From: RGIG4140 sp045532865
Lineage (GTDB): Bacteria > Pseudomonadota > Alphaproteobacteria > CAAHEQ01 > UBA3637
Reading direction: 5' to 3'
NCBI GenBank assembly: GCA_045532865.1
Contig: JAZSGT010000062.1
Span: forward strand, 1-38,905
Length of the DNA stretch: 38,905 nt
The translations under genes and the position numbers were made by a program. This document shows positions 15,511-23,103 of this stretch, one piece after another. The notes under the pieces were generated by a model. That model was not told the origin of the DNA and made no database searches. It saw only the letters and a list, made by a program, of their open reading frames with translations. Numbering within the stretch: position 1 is the stretch's first letter; every line of letters begins with the position of its first letter.

Positions 15511-16301
15511 TATTTTTTCTCTTTCCCTTCAATTCGGATAGGGCCTTGTGAACTACCTGCAACAAATTGTCTCACATAAGGATTATCAGTTTTATCCAAA
15601 TCCTTAACCGTACCTGTCCAGATGATTTTTCCCTCATAAAGCATAGCAATTCGATCAGCAATTTGCCGTGCAGAATTCATATCGTGCGTAATGGTCAAAG
15701 CTGTTGCCCCCAATGTTTTAACACATGAAACAATCAACTCATTAATCACATCGGACATAATTGGATCAAGACCTGTTGTTGGTTCATCAAAAAAGATAAT
15801 ACTTGGATCATTTGCAATAGCTCTTGCAAGCCCAACCCTTTTTTTCATACCTCCAGATAAATCTGCAGGATACACATCTGCAACTGCTTTTGCTAAACCA
15901 ACTTGAGCTAACTTTTTAATTGCCAATTTTTTAGCTTTTTCAATATCGACTTGTTTATTCTGCAATAGTGAAAACGAAACATTTTCCCATACATTTAAAC
16001 TATCAAAGAGAGCCCCACTTTGAAACAGCATTCCAATTTGAGAACGAAGTTCTTCTTGTTCTTGTCTTGAAACTGCATCTAATCTCTTTCCATCAATTTC
16101 AATATACCCCTTGTCCGGTGTTAACAAGCCTAAAATACATTTAAGTGTTACAGATTTTCCCGTACCCGAACCACCAATAATTACCAAAGATTCGCCTTGT
16201 TTAATTTCCAAATCAACACCAGCCAAAACCTTTTTATCTGAAAAAGATTTATGCACATTAACTAATTTAATTTTAGGTGTTTCAATATGTTTAGTCATCA
16301 T
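15510..16301 (-). CDS. mlaF: ABC transporter ATPase of Mla type (copy 1)
   Basis: About 263 aa from the ATG at 16301, chosen because AAGGA lies 5 nt before it. The ATG at 16307 overlaps that ribosome site. It is the ATPase partner of the adjacent MlaE permease in transport of phospholipid across the periplasm. Visible are Walker A GGSGTGKS near 49, signature LSGGMKKRVGLARA near 146 and Walker B IIFFDEPTTGLDP near 166. The signature SGGMKKR is typical of MlaF/MKL-type ATPases. Translation is coupled to radA downstream. No MCE-domain partner is in this operon. Confidence 0.9.
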   Translation of the reverse strand: MMTKHIETPKIKLVNVHKSFSDKKVLAGVDLEIKQGESLVIIGGSGTGKSVTLKCILGLLTPDKGYIEIDGKRLDAVSRQEQEELRSQIGMLFQSGALFDSLNVWENVSFSLLQNKQVDIEKAKKLAIKKLAQVGLAKAVADVYPADLSGGMKKRVGLARAIANDPSIIFFDEPTTGLDPIMSDVINELIVSCVKTLGATALTITHDMNSARQIADRIAMLYEGKIIWTGTVKDLDKTDNPYVRQFVAGSSQGPIRIEGKEKK

Positions 16302-16309
16302 ACGCATCC

Positions 16310-17128
16310 TTAAACAGCAAAGAAAACTTCTGTTAAAATATAGTTAAATATCAAAATTAAAATACTAGAAGAAACAACTGCGTTAGTTGTTGCTTGTCCA
16401 ACACCTTGAGCACCACCTTTGGAATGAAATCCATTGTAACAACCTAATAATGTAATGATGAAACCAAAAACAGCAGCCTTTGTTAACCCAGAGATTAAAT
16501 CCATTGGCTTTAAATATTCCCAGGTACTAATTAAATATGTTGTCGCATTAAAATCCAATTTAGATACTCCAATCATGTATCCACCACAAACACCTATAAT
16601 GTCACCCAACAAGACTAAAACAGGTAACATGATTAATCCAGCAATAACACGAGGCACAATCAAATATTTAATTGGATTTGTTGATAATGTTGAAAGAGCA
16701 TCAATTTGTTCTGTCACACGCATTGTTCCAATTTCAGCAGCCATTGCAGCCCCAATACGACCAGCCACCATAAGACCAGCCATCACAGGTGCTAATTCCC
16801 TTGTTACAGCAACAAGAACCACCAAAGAAACAGCTCCTTCAGCTGAAAATTGTGAGAAACCACTATATGTTTGAAGAGCAATAACCATACCTGAAAACAA
16901 AGTTGTCAACGCAACAACAGGCAAAGAATAAAATCCAATTTCAATTAATTGACGCACCAACGCTTTCCAATAAATAGGTGGGGTACAACAATGATAAACT
17001 GTTTCAACGGCAAAAATACCCAACGAACCAGCACTTTTGAAGAACGCCAAAACAACACGACCAAGTTTGTTAACAAATTGCAAAAATGAATCTAAAAATA
17101 AAATTGTTTTTGTGGAATTATTTTTCAT
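16310..17128 (-). CDS. mlaE: MlaE-family permease (copy 1)
   Basis: A 272-aa inner-membrane permease of the MlaE/YrbE family. About five to six hydrophobic segments follow an N-terminal amphipathic stretch. Family motifs are visible: VALTTLFSGMVIALQ near 75-89, the RELAPVMAGLMVAGRIGAA region near 110-128, and IGTMRVTEQIDAL near 133-145. It is the first gene of a minus-strand operon with mlaF and radA, and a good promoter lies upstream at 17164-17192. Unlike the second copy at 28714 it has no STAS domain. Confidence 0.9.
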   Translation of the reverse strand: MKNNSTKTILFLDSFLQFVNKLGRVVLAFFKSAGSLGIFAVETVYHCCTPPIYWKALVRQLIEIGFYSLPVVALTTLFSGMVIALQTYSGFSQFSAEGAVSLVVLVAVTRELAPVMAGLMVAGRIGAAMAAEIGTMRVTEQIDALSTLSTNPIKYLIVPRVIAGLIMLPVLVLLGDIIGVCGGYMIGVSKLDFNATTYLISTWEYLKPMDLISGLTKAAVFGFIITLLGCYNGFHSKGGAQGVGQATTNAVVSSSILILIFNYILTEVFFAV

Positions 17129-17163
17129 AAATCAAAGCCTTTTATCGTTTTTTTTATATTTCC

Positions 17164-17192
17164 ACTATAACGGGTGAGATACAAAAAATCAA
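17164..17192 (-). promoter_or_regulatory. Promoter of the mlaE-mlaF-radA-cvpA-cdd-rlmH operon
   Basis: On the minus strand TTGATT (17187-17192), a 17-bp spacer and TATAGT (17164-17169). Expected start near 17157. I see nothing else in the 231-bp gap beyond A-rich sequence. Confidence 0.65.
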
Positions 17193-17335
17193 GCACTATC
17201 TTAGGGAGAAAAAACAATAAAAAAAGAAAAAAATCAAAACAAAATTATATTTTAAAAAAACATCTCTTCCCTTAGACAAGAAAAAAAATATCCAGCATCC
17301 AACACTTCAACAGATGTTTTTTACATAAAACAAAT

Positions 17336-17361
17336 AAAAAAGAGGCAACAGCCTCTTTTTT
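17336..17361. terminator. Terminator after the 240-aa gene
   Basis: AGAGGC-AACA-GCCTCT at 17341-17356, flanked by A on the left (T-run on the minus strand) and T on the right. It overlaps the stop codon of the gene ending at 17360. Confidence 0.88.
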
Positions 17362-18082
17362 ATGCAATATTTCCTCGTCCCTCTAACATTCCCTTATATT
17401 GTGCTGAGGTTAACTTCATTGGAATATCAAACAATGTAACAGGTGAACCATTTGGTTTTGTGTATGATTTTAAAAACACATCTGGTTTTACAACTTGAAT
17501 TTTATTATCTTCATTTTTAACAACAACACAGCCATTTTCATATGTGTGCTTTGAAAAAGAAGGATCTTCAAATGACACAATACCAGAAAAACGAACAGCT
17601 AACACCTCTTTTTTATCCTGGTATTTATGAAAACCTAAATTTTCAACACCTGAATCCCAAACTTCAATCATGTTCATTTTCGTTTCAACAAAATTCTTAT
17701 CTGCTTGAAACACATCTTTCAAACCAAGTGCATGTGTAAATTTTAAAAACAACTTAATTTTGTCTTTATCTAAATTTTCTGGTTGGTTGTTAGACAGCTG
17801 CATCACTTTTTTCAAAAGAGCTTTACTTTGTGCTGGTGATACATCATTTATCACCACAACACCCTCTCCATCTGAACGAACTTGTTGCCATGATTTATCT
17901 TTTGCGTTTAAAAAAACAACACCTTTATTATCCCCGGATTTTGTACTCCCCTTTAATACCGGTTGTTGTTCAGAAAGCTCATCTGTTTCAAAAGCTGGAA
18001 TTGGTAAAAGAAAACTCTGCGTTGCAGGAATAACAGCAAGCGCATTTTGAAAATTTAAATCTGCTTTACTTAATATAGCCAT
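17360..18082 (-). CDS. Hypothetical protein, 240 aa
   Basis: I do not recognise a family. The protein seems soluble, with no signal peptide or membrane segment. The middle (about 60-115) is polar and contains a likely helical stretch SKALLKKVMQLSNN. The C-terminal half contains several beta-like segments (VLAVRFSGIVSF, GCVVVKNEDNKIQVV). It is monocistronic, bracketed by terminators on both sides. On the minus strand, GAGGACG lies just before the ATG as ribosome site. Confidence 0.6.
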   Translation of the reverse strand: MAILSKADLNFQNALAVIPATQSFLLPIPAFETDELSEQQPVLKGSTKSGDNKGVVFLNAKDKSWQQVRSDGEGVVVINDVSPAQSKALLKKVMQLSNNQPENLDKDKIKLFLKFTHALGLKDVFQADKNFVETKMNMIEVWDSGVENLGFHKYQDKKEVLAVRFSGIVSFEDPSFSKHTYENGCVVVKNEDNKIQVVKPDVFLKSYTKPNGSPVTLFDIPMKLTSAQYKGMLEGRGNIA

Positions 18083-18137
18083 TCGTCCTCCATCATTTTT
18101 GGTTCAGTTAAACATCTTTTTTAAAAAAAAGCAAGAC

Positions 18138-18171
18138 AAAAAAACGGCTCTTTTTAAGAACCGTTTTTTTA
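18138..18171. terminator. Terminator of the RND efflux operon
   Basis: AACGGCTCTT pairs with AAGAACCGTT (one mismatch) around a T-rich loop, with A-run on the left and T-run on the right. It lies 23 bp past the RND pump stop. Confidence 0.82.
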
Positions 18172-18193
18172 AATTTTTAGGATATTGTTTTTA

Positions 18194-21100
18194 TTAAAGT
18201 TTGCGTTTTAAAAAGCGTTTTTGAAACCTTTCAAACCATGTTTGAACCAACACGTATAAAAGAGGAATTATAAACAAGCCTAAAATTGTTCCCAATAACA
18301 TTCCCCAAAAAACAGGAACTCCTATTGCTCTTCGACTTGCAGCTGCTGCACCCGAAGCAATCACCATTGGCCACACACCTAAAATAAAGGAAAAAGCAGT
18401 CATTAAAACAGCCCTAAATCTCTCACGCAATCCTTTAAGAGCAGCTTGCACAATTGTAGCACCTTTTAAACGTTCCTCTTTTGCAAATTCCACAATTAAA
18501 ATTGCATTTTTACTCGCCAACCCAATCAACAGAACCAAACCTAATTGAGCATATATGCTTAAAGATAAACCTGAAAAAAACAAGCCTATCATAGCGCCAT
18601 TAATAGCAACAATTAAAGAAAGTAAAACAGAAATTGGAATAATGAAACTTTCATATTGTGCAACTAAAAACAAATATGCAAAAATGATTGCCAATGCCAA
18701 CAAATAACCTATTTTTCCACTGGCTGTTTTTTCTTGAAAACTCATTCCTGACCATGCAATATCATACCCTTTTGGAAGTTCCTTAACCAAGTTTTCAACT
18801 TCATTCATTGCCTGGCCTGTACTGCTACCAGGCTTTTGAACAGCTTTTATTGAGGCTGAAGGATATTGATTATATCTTTCAACAACACGAGGAGCTAATA
18901 CTTTACTTAAATTCACCAAACCACGCATTGGAACTGGTTGATTGTTTTCGTTCATCACATATAAATTATTGATACTTTCTATATCTTGTCGATACATCCA
19001 ATCAGATTGGAGCATCACTTTATTTACCTGCGTTCCAATATTAACATCGTTAACATAAGCAGAGCCTAAATAACTTTCAAGTGTGGAAAAAATATTTTTA
19101 ATAGGAACCTTCATACTTTCTGCTTTTACTCTATCAATATCTAAAAAGATATTGGGCGTTTTTGCATTAAAAGTCGAATATGCATAAGCTATGGAAGGAA
19201 GTTGATTCATTTTTCCTAAAAAACCTTGCATTGAAGCATCTAATTGTTGATAGTCTAGCGTTTGCTTGGATTGCAAACGAATATCCATCCCACCAGCTGA
19301 ACCTAAACCAGGAATAGCCGGCATCTCAAAAAATTGAAAATTTGCTTCAGGGAAGATACCTGTCTTCGATTGCAGCCTTTTTAAAATTTCTGTTGAATAT
19401 TCTGAAGCTTCTGGCCTTTCACTCCATGGTTTTAAAACAATAAATGCCATTGCAACATTTTCACCTCGCCCTGAAAGCAAGCTAAAACCAACAATACTTG
19501 AAATACCTTCAACACTTTTTTCTGATGCAATAATTTCTTTTACTTTGTCCATTAACTCATGCGTTCTTTTTTTCGAAGCACCTTCAGGTAATTGAACACT
19601 CATCGCAATAACCCCTTGATCTTCATTGGGGATAAAAGAGGTCTGAGATGTCGAAAATAAAACCCATGCCAACCCTACAAATAACACAAATATAGTAACT
19701 ATGACTGGTATTTTTTTTGCAATTACAGAAACACAAATGGAATAAAAACGAATAATTTTGGAAATTAGTTTATTCACTTCAGCAAAAAAACCTTTCTTTC
19801 GTGGCTTAATTTTTTTGAGAAGCAATGAGCATAAAGCGGGAGAAAGGGTCAATGCATTTAAAAGTGAAAACAAAATTGCAACCGTTATGGTAACAGAGAA
19901 TTGTTTATAAATTTCTCCAACAATACCATCTAAAAAACCAACAGGCACAAAAATAGCCAATAACACAAAACTCATAGCAACTAAAGCACCAGATATTTCT
20001 GTCATTGCCTGCCAAGTAGCCTCACGTGCTGTCATGGTTGTATGTTGCAATAAATGAACAACACGTTCTACAACAACAATAGCATCATCAACAACAAGTC
20101 CAATAGCCAACAACAATGCAAAAAGAGTAAACATATTAATGCTATATCCTAATGCTAAAATGACTGCAAACGTTCCCAAAATTGAAACAGGAATTGTCAA
20201 TGATGGAATTAATGTTGAATAAAAATCTTGTAAAAAGAAATAACAAACAGCAATAACTAAAATTAGAGTAAACAAAAGCGTATAAACAACCTCTTCAACA
20301 GAAGCTTCAATATACTTTGTTGAATCATATCCAAGTTTGTATTCTAATCCATCAGGAAATGATTTTGATAATTCTGCCAAAGTAGATTTTAAATTTTCCA
20401 TCGTTTCAAGCGCGTTTGCCCCTGAAGATAATGCTGCTGCTATAGTGATAGATGGTTGTCCATTATAAAAACCAGAAATACCATAATTTTCTTTACCGAT
20501 TTCAATACGTGCAATATCATTTAAACGAACGAGTCCTCCTTGCTCGGCTGTCCGGACAATAATTTGATTAAACTCATCTGGTTTTTGCATGCGTCCTTGT
20601 GTTTGAAGCGTATAAATCATGGGGTTTGATGCATCCGTTGGTGCAGCACCAACTTTCCCCAAAGATGGTTGATAATTTTGTGCCGAAATAGCATTATAAA
20701 CATCTTGTGCCGTAATACGTAAAGCAGCCATTTTATCAGAGTTTAACCAAACACGTATACTCAATTTTGAACCATAAACAGTTAAACTTCCAACTCCATG
20801 AACTTTAGATAATGGCCTTTCGATGTTATTATAAATATAATCACTCATTTCTTTTTCAGACATTTTACCGTCTTTAGTCATGAAAGCAATAAAACCCAAA
20901 ATATTAGAGGATTCACGTTTAACAGAAATACCCTGTCTTGTTACTTCTTGTGGCAATTTTGATGCTGCTTGTTGAATTCTGTTTTGAACTTTCACCTGTG
21001 CAATATCTGGATCAATCCCCGTTTTAAATGTAACTTTAAGATTATATGAACCATCTTCTGAAGTTGAGCTCATATACAGCATATCTTCAACACCATTAAT

Positions 21101-21307
21101 CTCATCTTCTAACGGTATTCCAACCATTTTAGCAATCACATCTGCACTTGCACCTGGATAATTTGCTCGAACAGAAATCTCTGGAGGTGTTACTTGAGGA
21201 TATAAAGCAACCGGCAACTTAAAAAGTGCAATTAATCCCACCAAAACAATTACAATTGAAATAACAAAAGAAAAACGAGGTCTTTGAATAAAAAAACCAG
21301 CAAACAT
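18194..21307 (-). CDS. RND multidrug efflux pump, AcrB/HAE1 family
   Basis: A 1037-aa inner-membrane proton/drug antiporter, the usual length for the family. It begins MFAGFFIQRPRFSFVISIVI, like AcrB and MexB. It has 12 expected membrane helices in two halves separated by large periplasmic loops. The two adjacent TM4 aspartates needed for proton transfer are present (LAIGLVVDDAIVVVERV near 405). The second half has GLASKNAILIVEFAKE near 935. It forms a tripartite pump with the adaptor encoded 11 bp upstream. The outer-membrane channel (TolC-like) is not in the window. Substrates cannot be predicted from sequence. Confidence 0.95.
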   Translation of the reverse strand: MFAGFFIQRPRFSFVISIVIVLVGLIALFKLPVALYPQVTPPEISVRANYPGASADVIAKMVGIPLEDEINGVEDMLYMSSTSEDGSYNLKVTFKTGIDPDIAQVKVQNRIQQAASKLPQEVTRQGISVKRESSNILGFIAFMTKDGKMSEKEMSDYIYNNIERPLSKVHGVGSLTVYGSKLSIRVWLNSDKMAALRITAQDVYNAISAQNYQPSLGKVGAAPTDASNPMIYTLQTQGRMQKPDEFNQIIVRTAEQGGLVRLNDIARIEIGKENYGISGFYNGQPSITIAAALSSGANALETMENLKSTLAELSKSFPDGLEYKLGYDSTKYIEASVEEVVYTLLFTLILVIAVCYFFLQDFYSTLIPSLTIPVSILGTFAVILALGYSINMFTLFALLLAIGLVVDDAIVVVERVVHLLQHTTMTAREATWQAMTEISGALVAMSFVLLAIFVPVGFLDGIVGEIYKQFSVTITVAILFSLLNALTLSPALCSLLLKKIKPRKKGFFAEVNKLISKIIRFYSICVSVIAKKIPVIVTIFVLFVGLAWVLFSTSQTSFIPNEDQGVIAMSVQLPEGASKKRTHELMDKVKEIIASEKSVEGISSIVGFSLLSGRGENVAMAFIVLKPWSERPEASEYSTEILKRLQSKTGIFPEANFQFFEMPAIPGLGSAGGMDIRLQSKQTLDYQQLDASMQGFLGKMNQLPSIAYAYSTFNAKTPNIFLDIDRVKAESMKVPIKNIFSTLESYLGSAYVNDVNIGTQVNKVMLQSDWMYRQDIESINNLYVMNENNQPVPMRGLVNLSKVLAPRVVERYNQYPSASIKAVQKPGSSTGQAMNEVENLVKELPKGYDIAWSGMSFQEKTASGKIGYLLALAIIFAYLFLVAQYESFIIPISVLLSLIVAINGAMIGLFFSGLSLSIYAQLGLVLLIGLASKNAILIVEFAKEERLKGATIVQAALKGLRERFRAVLMTAFSFILGVWPMVIASGAAAASRRAIGVPVFWGMLLGTILGLFIIPLLYVLVQTWFERFQKRFLKRKL

Positions 21308-21318
21308 GACCTATCCCC

Positions 21319-22422
21319 CTATTGATTTTTTGAAACAAGTGTTGGATTAACCATCATTCCATTTCTGACTTTTTGAAGACCCTGAACAACAACTTTGTCA
21401 GTGGGCTCTAATCCAGATAAAACAACTTGCTTATCTTCAAAAACATCACCAAGAGTTACATATTTTTGATGAACAATATTATTATTATCAACCGTCATAA
21501 CATATGTCCCATGCACATCTGCACACAAAGCGAGTTGAGGAACAAGCAAAGAATTTTTCCCCATATTAAAGCGAATAAATATATCCACATAATTACCCGG
21601 AACCATCATGTGATTTTCATTTTCCACATCCACATAAACAGGAATTGTTGCTGTTTGAGAATTAATTTCATTTCCTGTAAAAAGCTCTTTTGCATTCACT
21701 GTTTTAATATCCCCACTTGGAAGAACAATATCTACAAAAGCATCTTTACTTTGTTTTGTTTTTTCTAAAAAACGAAATCTTTCCTTATCTGTAACAGAAA
21801 AAGCAACTCGAATAGGATTCATTTGTACAATGCGAGCTAATTTTTGAGCATTTGGACTAACTAAATTTCCCTTCGTAACCAAAGCCTTACCAATATATCC
21901 TGAAATAGGTGATTTAATCTCAGAATGTTCTAAATTCAACTTTGCCAAATCAAGTGAAGCCTCTGCTTGTAACAAAGAACTTTTTGAAGCATCGTATTGT
22001 TTGTCTGTTACGTCACCACTTTTGTGTAACTTCAACATCCGTTCATGTTCTTTTTTGAGTTGCCATACTTTTGCTTCTGCAGCCATTAAATCAGCCTTAT
22101 ATTTACGTTGCTCAATCATAAAAATTTTATCACCTTCATTCACATATGAGCCATCTTTAAAAAGAATTTCTTCCAAATAACCAGAAACTTGAGGGATGAT
22201 ATCAACGCTATTAATAGCCTCAATTTGAGCAATATATTTCTTTTTGCTTGAAATATTTTTTTCTGTCAGAGTCTCAACCAAAACATATGGTGTTTCTTGC
22301 CCTTGTAAATTTGATTGCACAGGTACCATTTTGCCATGCAAATACCAACCAAATGCACAACAAAGACAGGTATATATAACTTTAGATAAAATTTTTGAAC
22401 TTTTAATTTTTTTAACCTTCAT
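21319..22422 (-). CDS. Periplasmic adaptor (membrane fusion) subunit of RND pump
   Basis: About 367 aa from the ATG at 22422, preceded by AAGGGTG. A start at 22443 has no ribosome site. An N-terminal membrane anchor (IYTCLCCAFGWYLHG near 15-30) contains cysteines but no clean lipobox. Next come the lipoyl half-motif (IIPQVSGYLEEILFKDGSYV near 73-92), an alpha-hairpin (AEAKVWQLKKEHERMLKLH), the second lipoyl half (IKSPISGYIGKALVTKG) and the beta-barrel domain. It couples the RND pump to an outer-membrane channel. It is the second gene of the operon, after the zinc-ribbon HTH gene. Confidence 0.92.
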   Translation of the reverse strand: MKVKKIKSSKILSKVIYTCLCCAFGWYLHGKMVPVQSNLQGQETPYVLVETLTEKNISSKKKYIAQIEAINSVDIIPQVSGYLEEILFKDGSYVNEGDKIFMIEQRKYKADLMAAEAKVWQLKKEHERMLKLHKSGDVTDKQYDASKSSLLQAEASLDLAKLNLEHSEIKSPISGYIGKALVTKGNLVSPNAQKLARIVQMNPIRVAFSVTDKERFRFLEKTKQSKDAFVDIVLPSGDIKTVNAKELFTGNEINSQTATIPVYVDVENENHMMVPGNYVDIFIRFNMGKNSLLVPQLALCADVHGTYVMTVDNNNIVHQKYVTLGDVFEDKQVVLSGLEPTDKVVVQGLQKVRNGMMVNPTLVSKNQ

Positions 22423-22510
22423 AAAAAACACCCTTACATACAAATTGGATAAAAAATATGTTGTAAATTACTTCAAACCGCCAAAAAACTCAAGGATAAA
22501 AAAAGAAATG

Positions 22511-22954
22511 TCACTTTATTAATGACGATTCTTTTTCATGTGGCAATTGTATAACAGAATAACATTTTGATCCAGAGGGCAATTTAACACTCACAATCAT
22601 TAAATTATCATCCTCATTTAAATCTAAACAATTGCACAGGTTTTTTGCTTTTATTTTTTGTATTTTTGTTTTATTTCCCACATCATACATATAAGCTAAA
22701 TGCCACTTTCTTATCCATCTAGAAACAGATTGTGCCGTCACACCTACAATAGGCGCAATTTCTCTCATCTTTAAGCCAGAAAGATAAAGTGTGTGAGTCA
22801 TTAATTTAATAAATATGGATTTTCCCATTGGACTTGCTTTTGTAAACTGATAGCCACAGGATTGGCATTTGTAACGTTGCACACCAAAAACAAACCCATT
22901 TTTAACAAAATTTAACGAATTACATTTTATACATTTCAACTCTGTTTTTTCCAT
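22511..22954 (-). CDS. IS1/InsA-like zinc-ribbon HTH protein, possible domesticated regulator
   Basis: A 147-aa protein. Residues 1-36 form a zinc ribbon of InsA/IS1 transposase type, with cysteines 8, 11, 30 and 33 (CIKC and CQSC, then GYQFTK). Residues about 56-84 form a helix-turn-helix (LKMREIAPIVGVTAQSVSRW). The last 60 residues are not InsA-like and end in VKLPSGSKCYSVIQLPHEKE. No InsB/DDE part and no terminal inverted repeats are apparent. It is the first gene of the RND efflux operon, 88 bp before the adaptor start. I infer it may be a co-opted transcription factor; a residual transposase fragment is the alternative. Confidence 0.65.
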   Translation of the reverse strand: MEKTELKCIKCNSLNFVKNGFVFGVQRYKCQSCGYQFTKASPMGKSIFIKLMTHTLYLSGLKMREIAPIVGVTAQSVSRWIRKWHLAYMYDVGNKTKIQKIKAKNLCNCLDLNEDDNLMIVSVKLPSGSKCYSVIQLPHEKESSLIK

Positions 22955-22962
22955 ATTTTACA

Positions 22963-22991
22963 CATATATCATTAAAAAAGTTACATTTCAA
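22963..22991 (-). promoter_or_regulatory. Promoter of the efflux operon
   Basis: On the minus strand TTGAAA (22986-22991), a 17-bp spacer and TATATG (22963-22968). The expected start, about 22956, is only two bases before the ATG at 22954. That start has no Shine-Dalgarno sequence, suggesting a nearly leaderless mRNA. Confidence 0.55.
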
Positions 22992-23036
22992 GCATAAAGA
23001 ATATTCTGAAACAACAAAACAATCTTAAAAAGCATC

Positions 23037-23063
23037 TTGACACGTTTATTTTTTATTTATAAA
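23037..23063 (+). promoter_or_regulatory. Promoter of the MscS-family gene
   Basis: TTGACA at 23037-23042 and TATAAA at 23058-23063 with a 15-bp spacer. The AAAGGA ribosome site precedes the ATG at 23104. Confidence 0.5.
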
Positions 23064-23103
23064 AAAATAAAAACAAATACCAATTAAACAAAAGGATTTA
23101 AAC

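Noticed and set aside
16455..16874. 139-codon open frame antisense to mlaE
   Set aside because: It lies entirely opposite a well-supported MlaE gene, has no family signature, and mirrors the codon pattern of the real gene.
22511..22954. Complete IS1-type insertion sequence
   Set aside because: Only an InsA-like part is present; there is no InsB catalytic part, no terminal inverted repeats and no target-site duplication that I can see.
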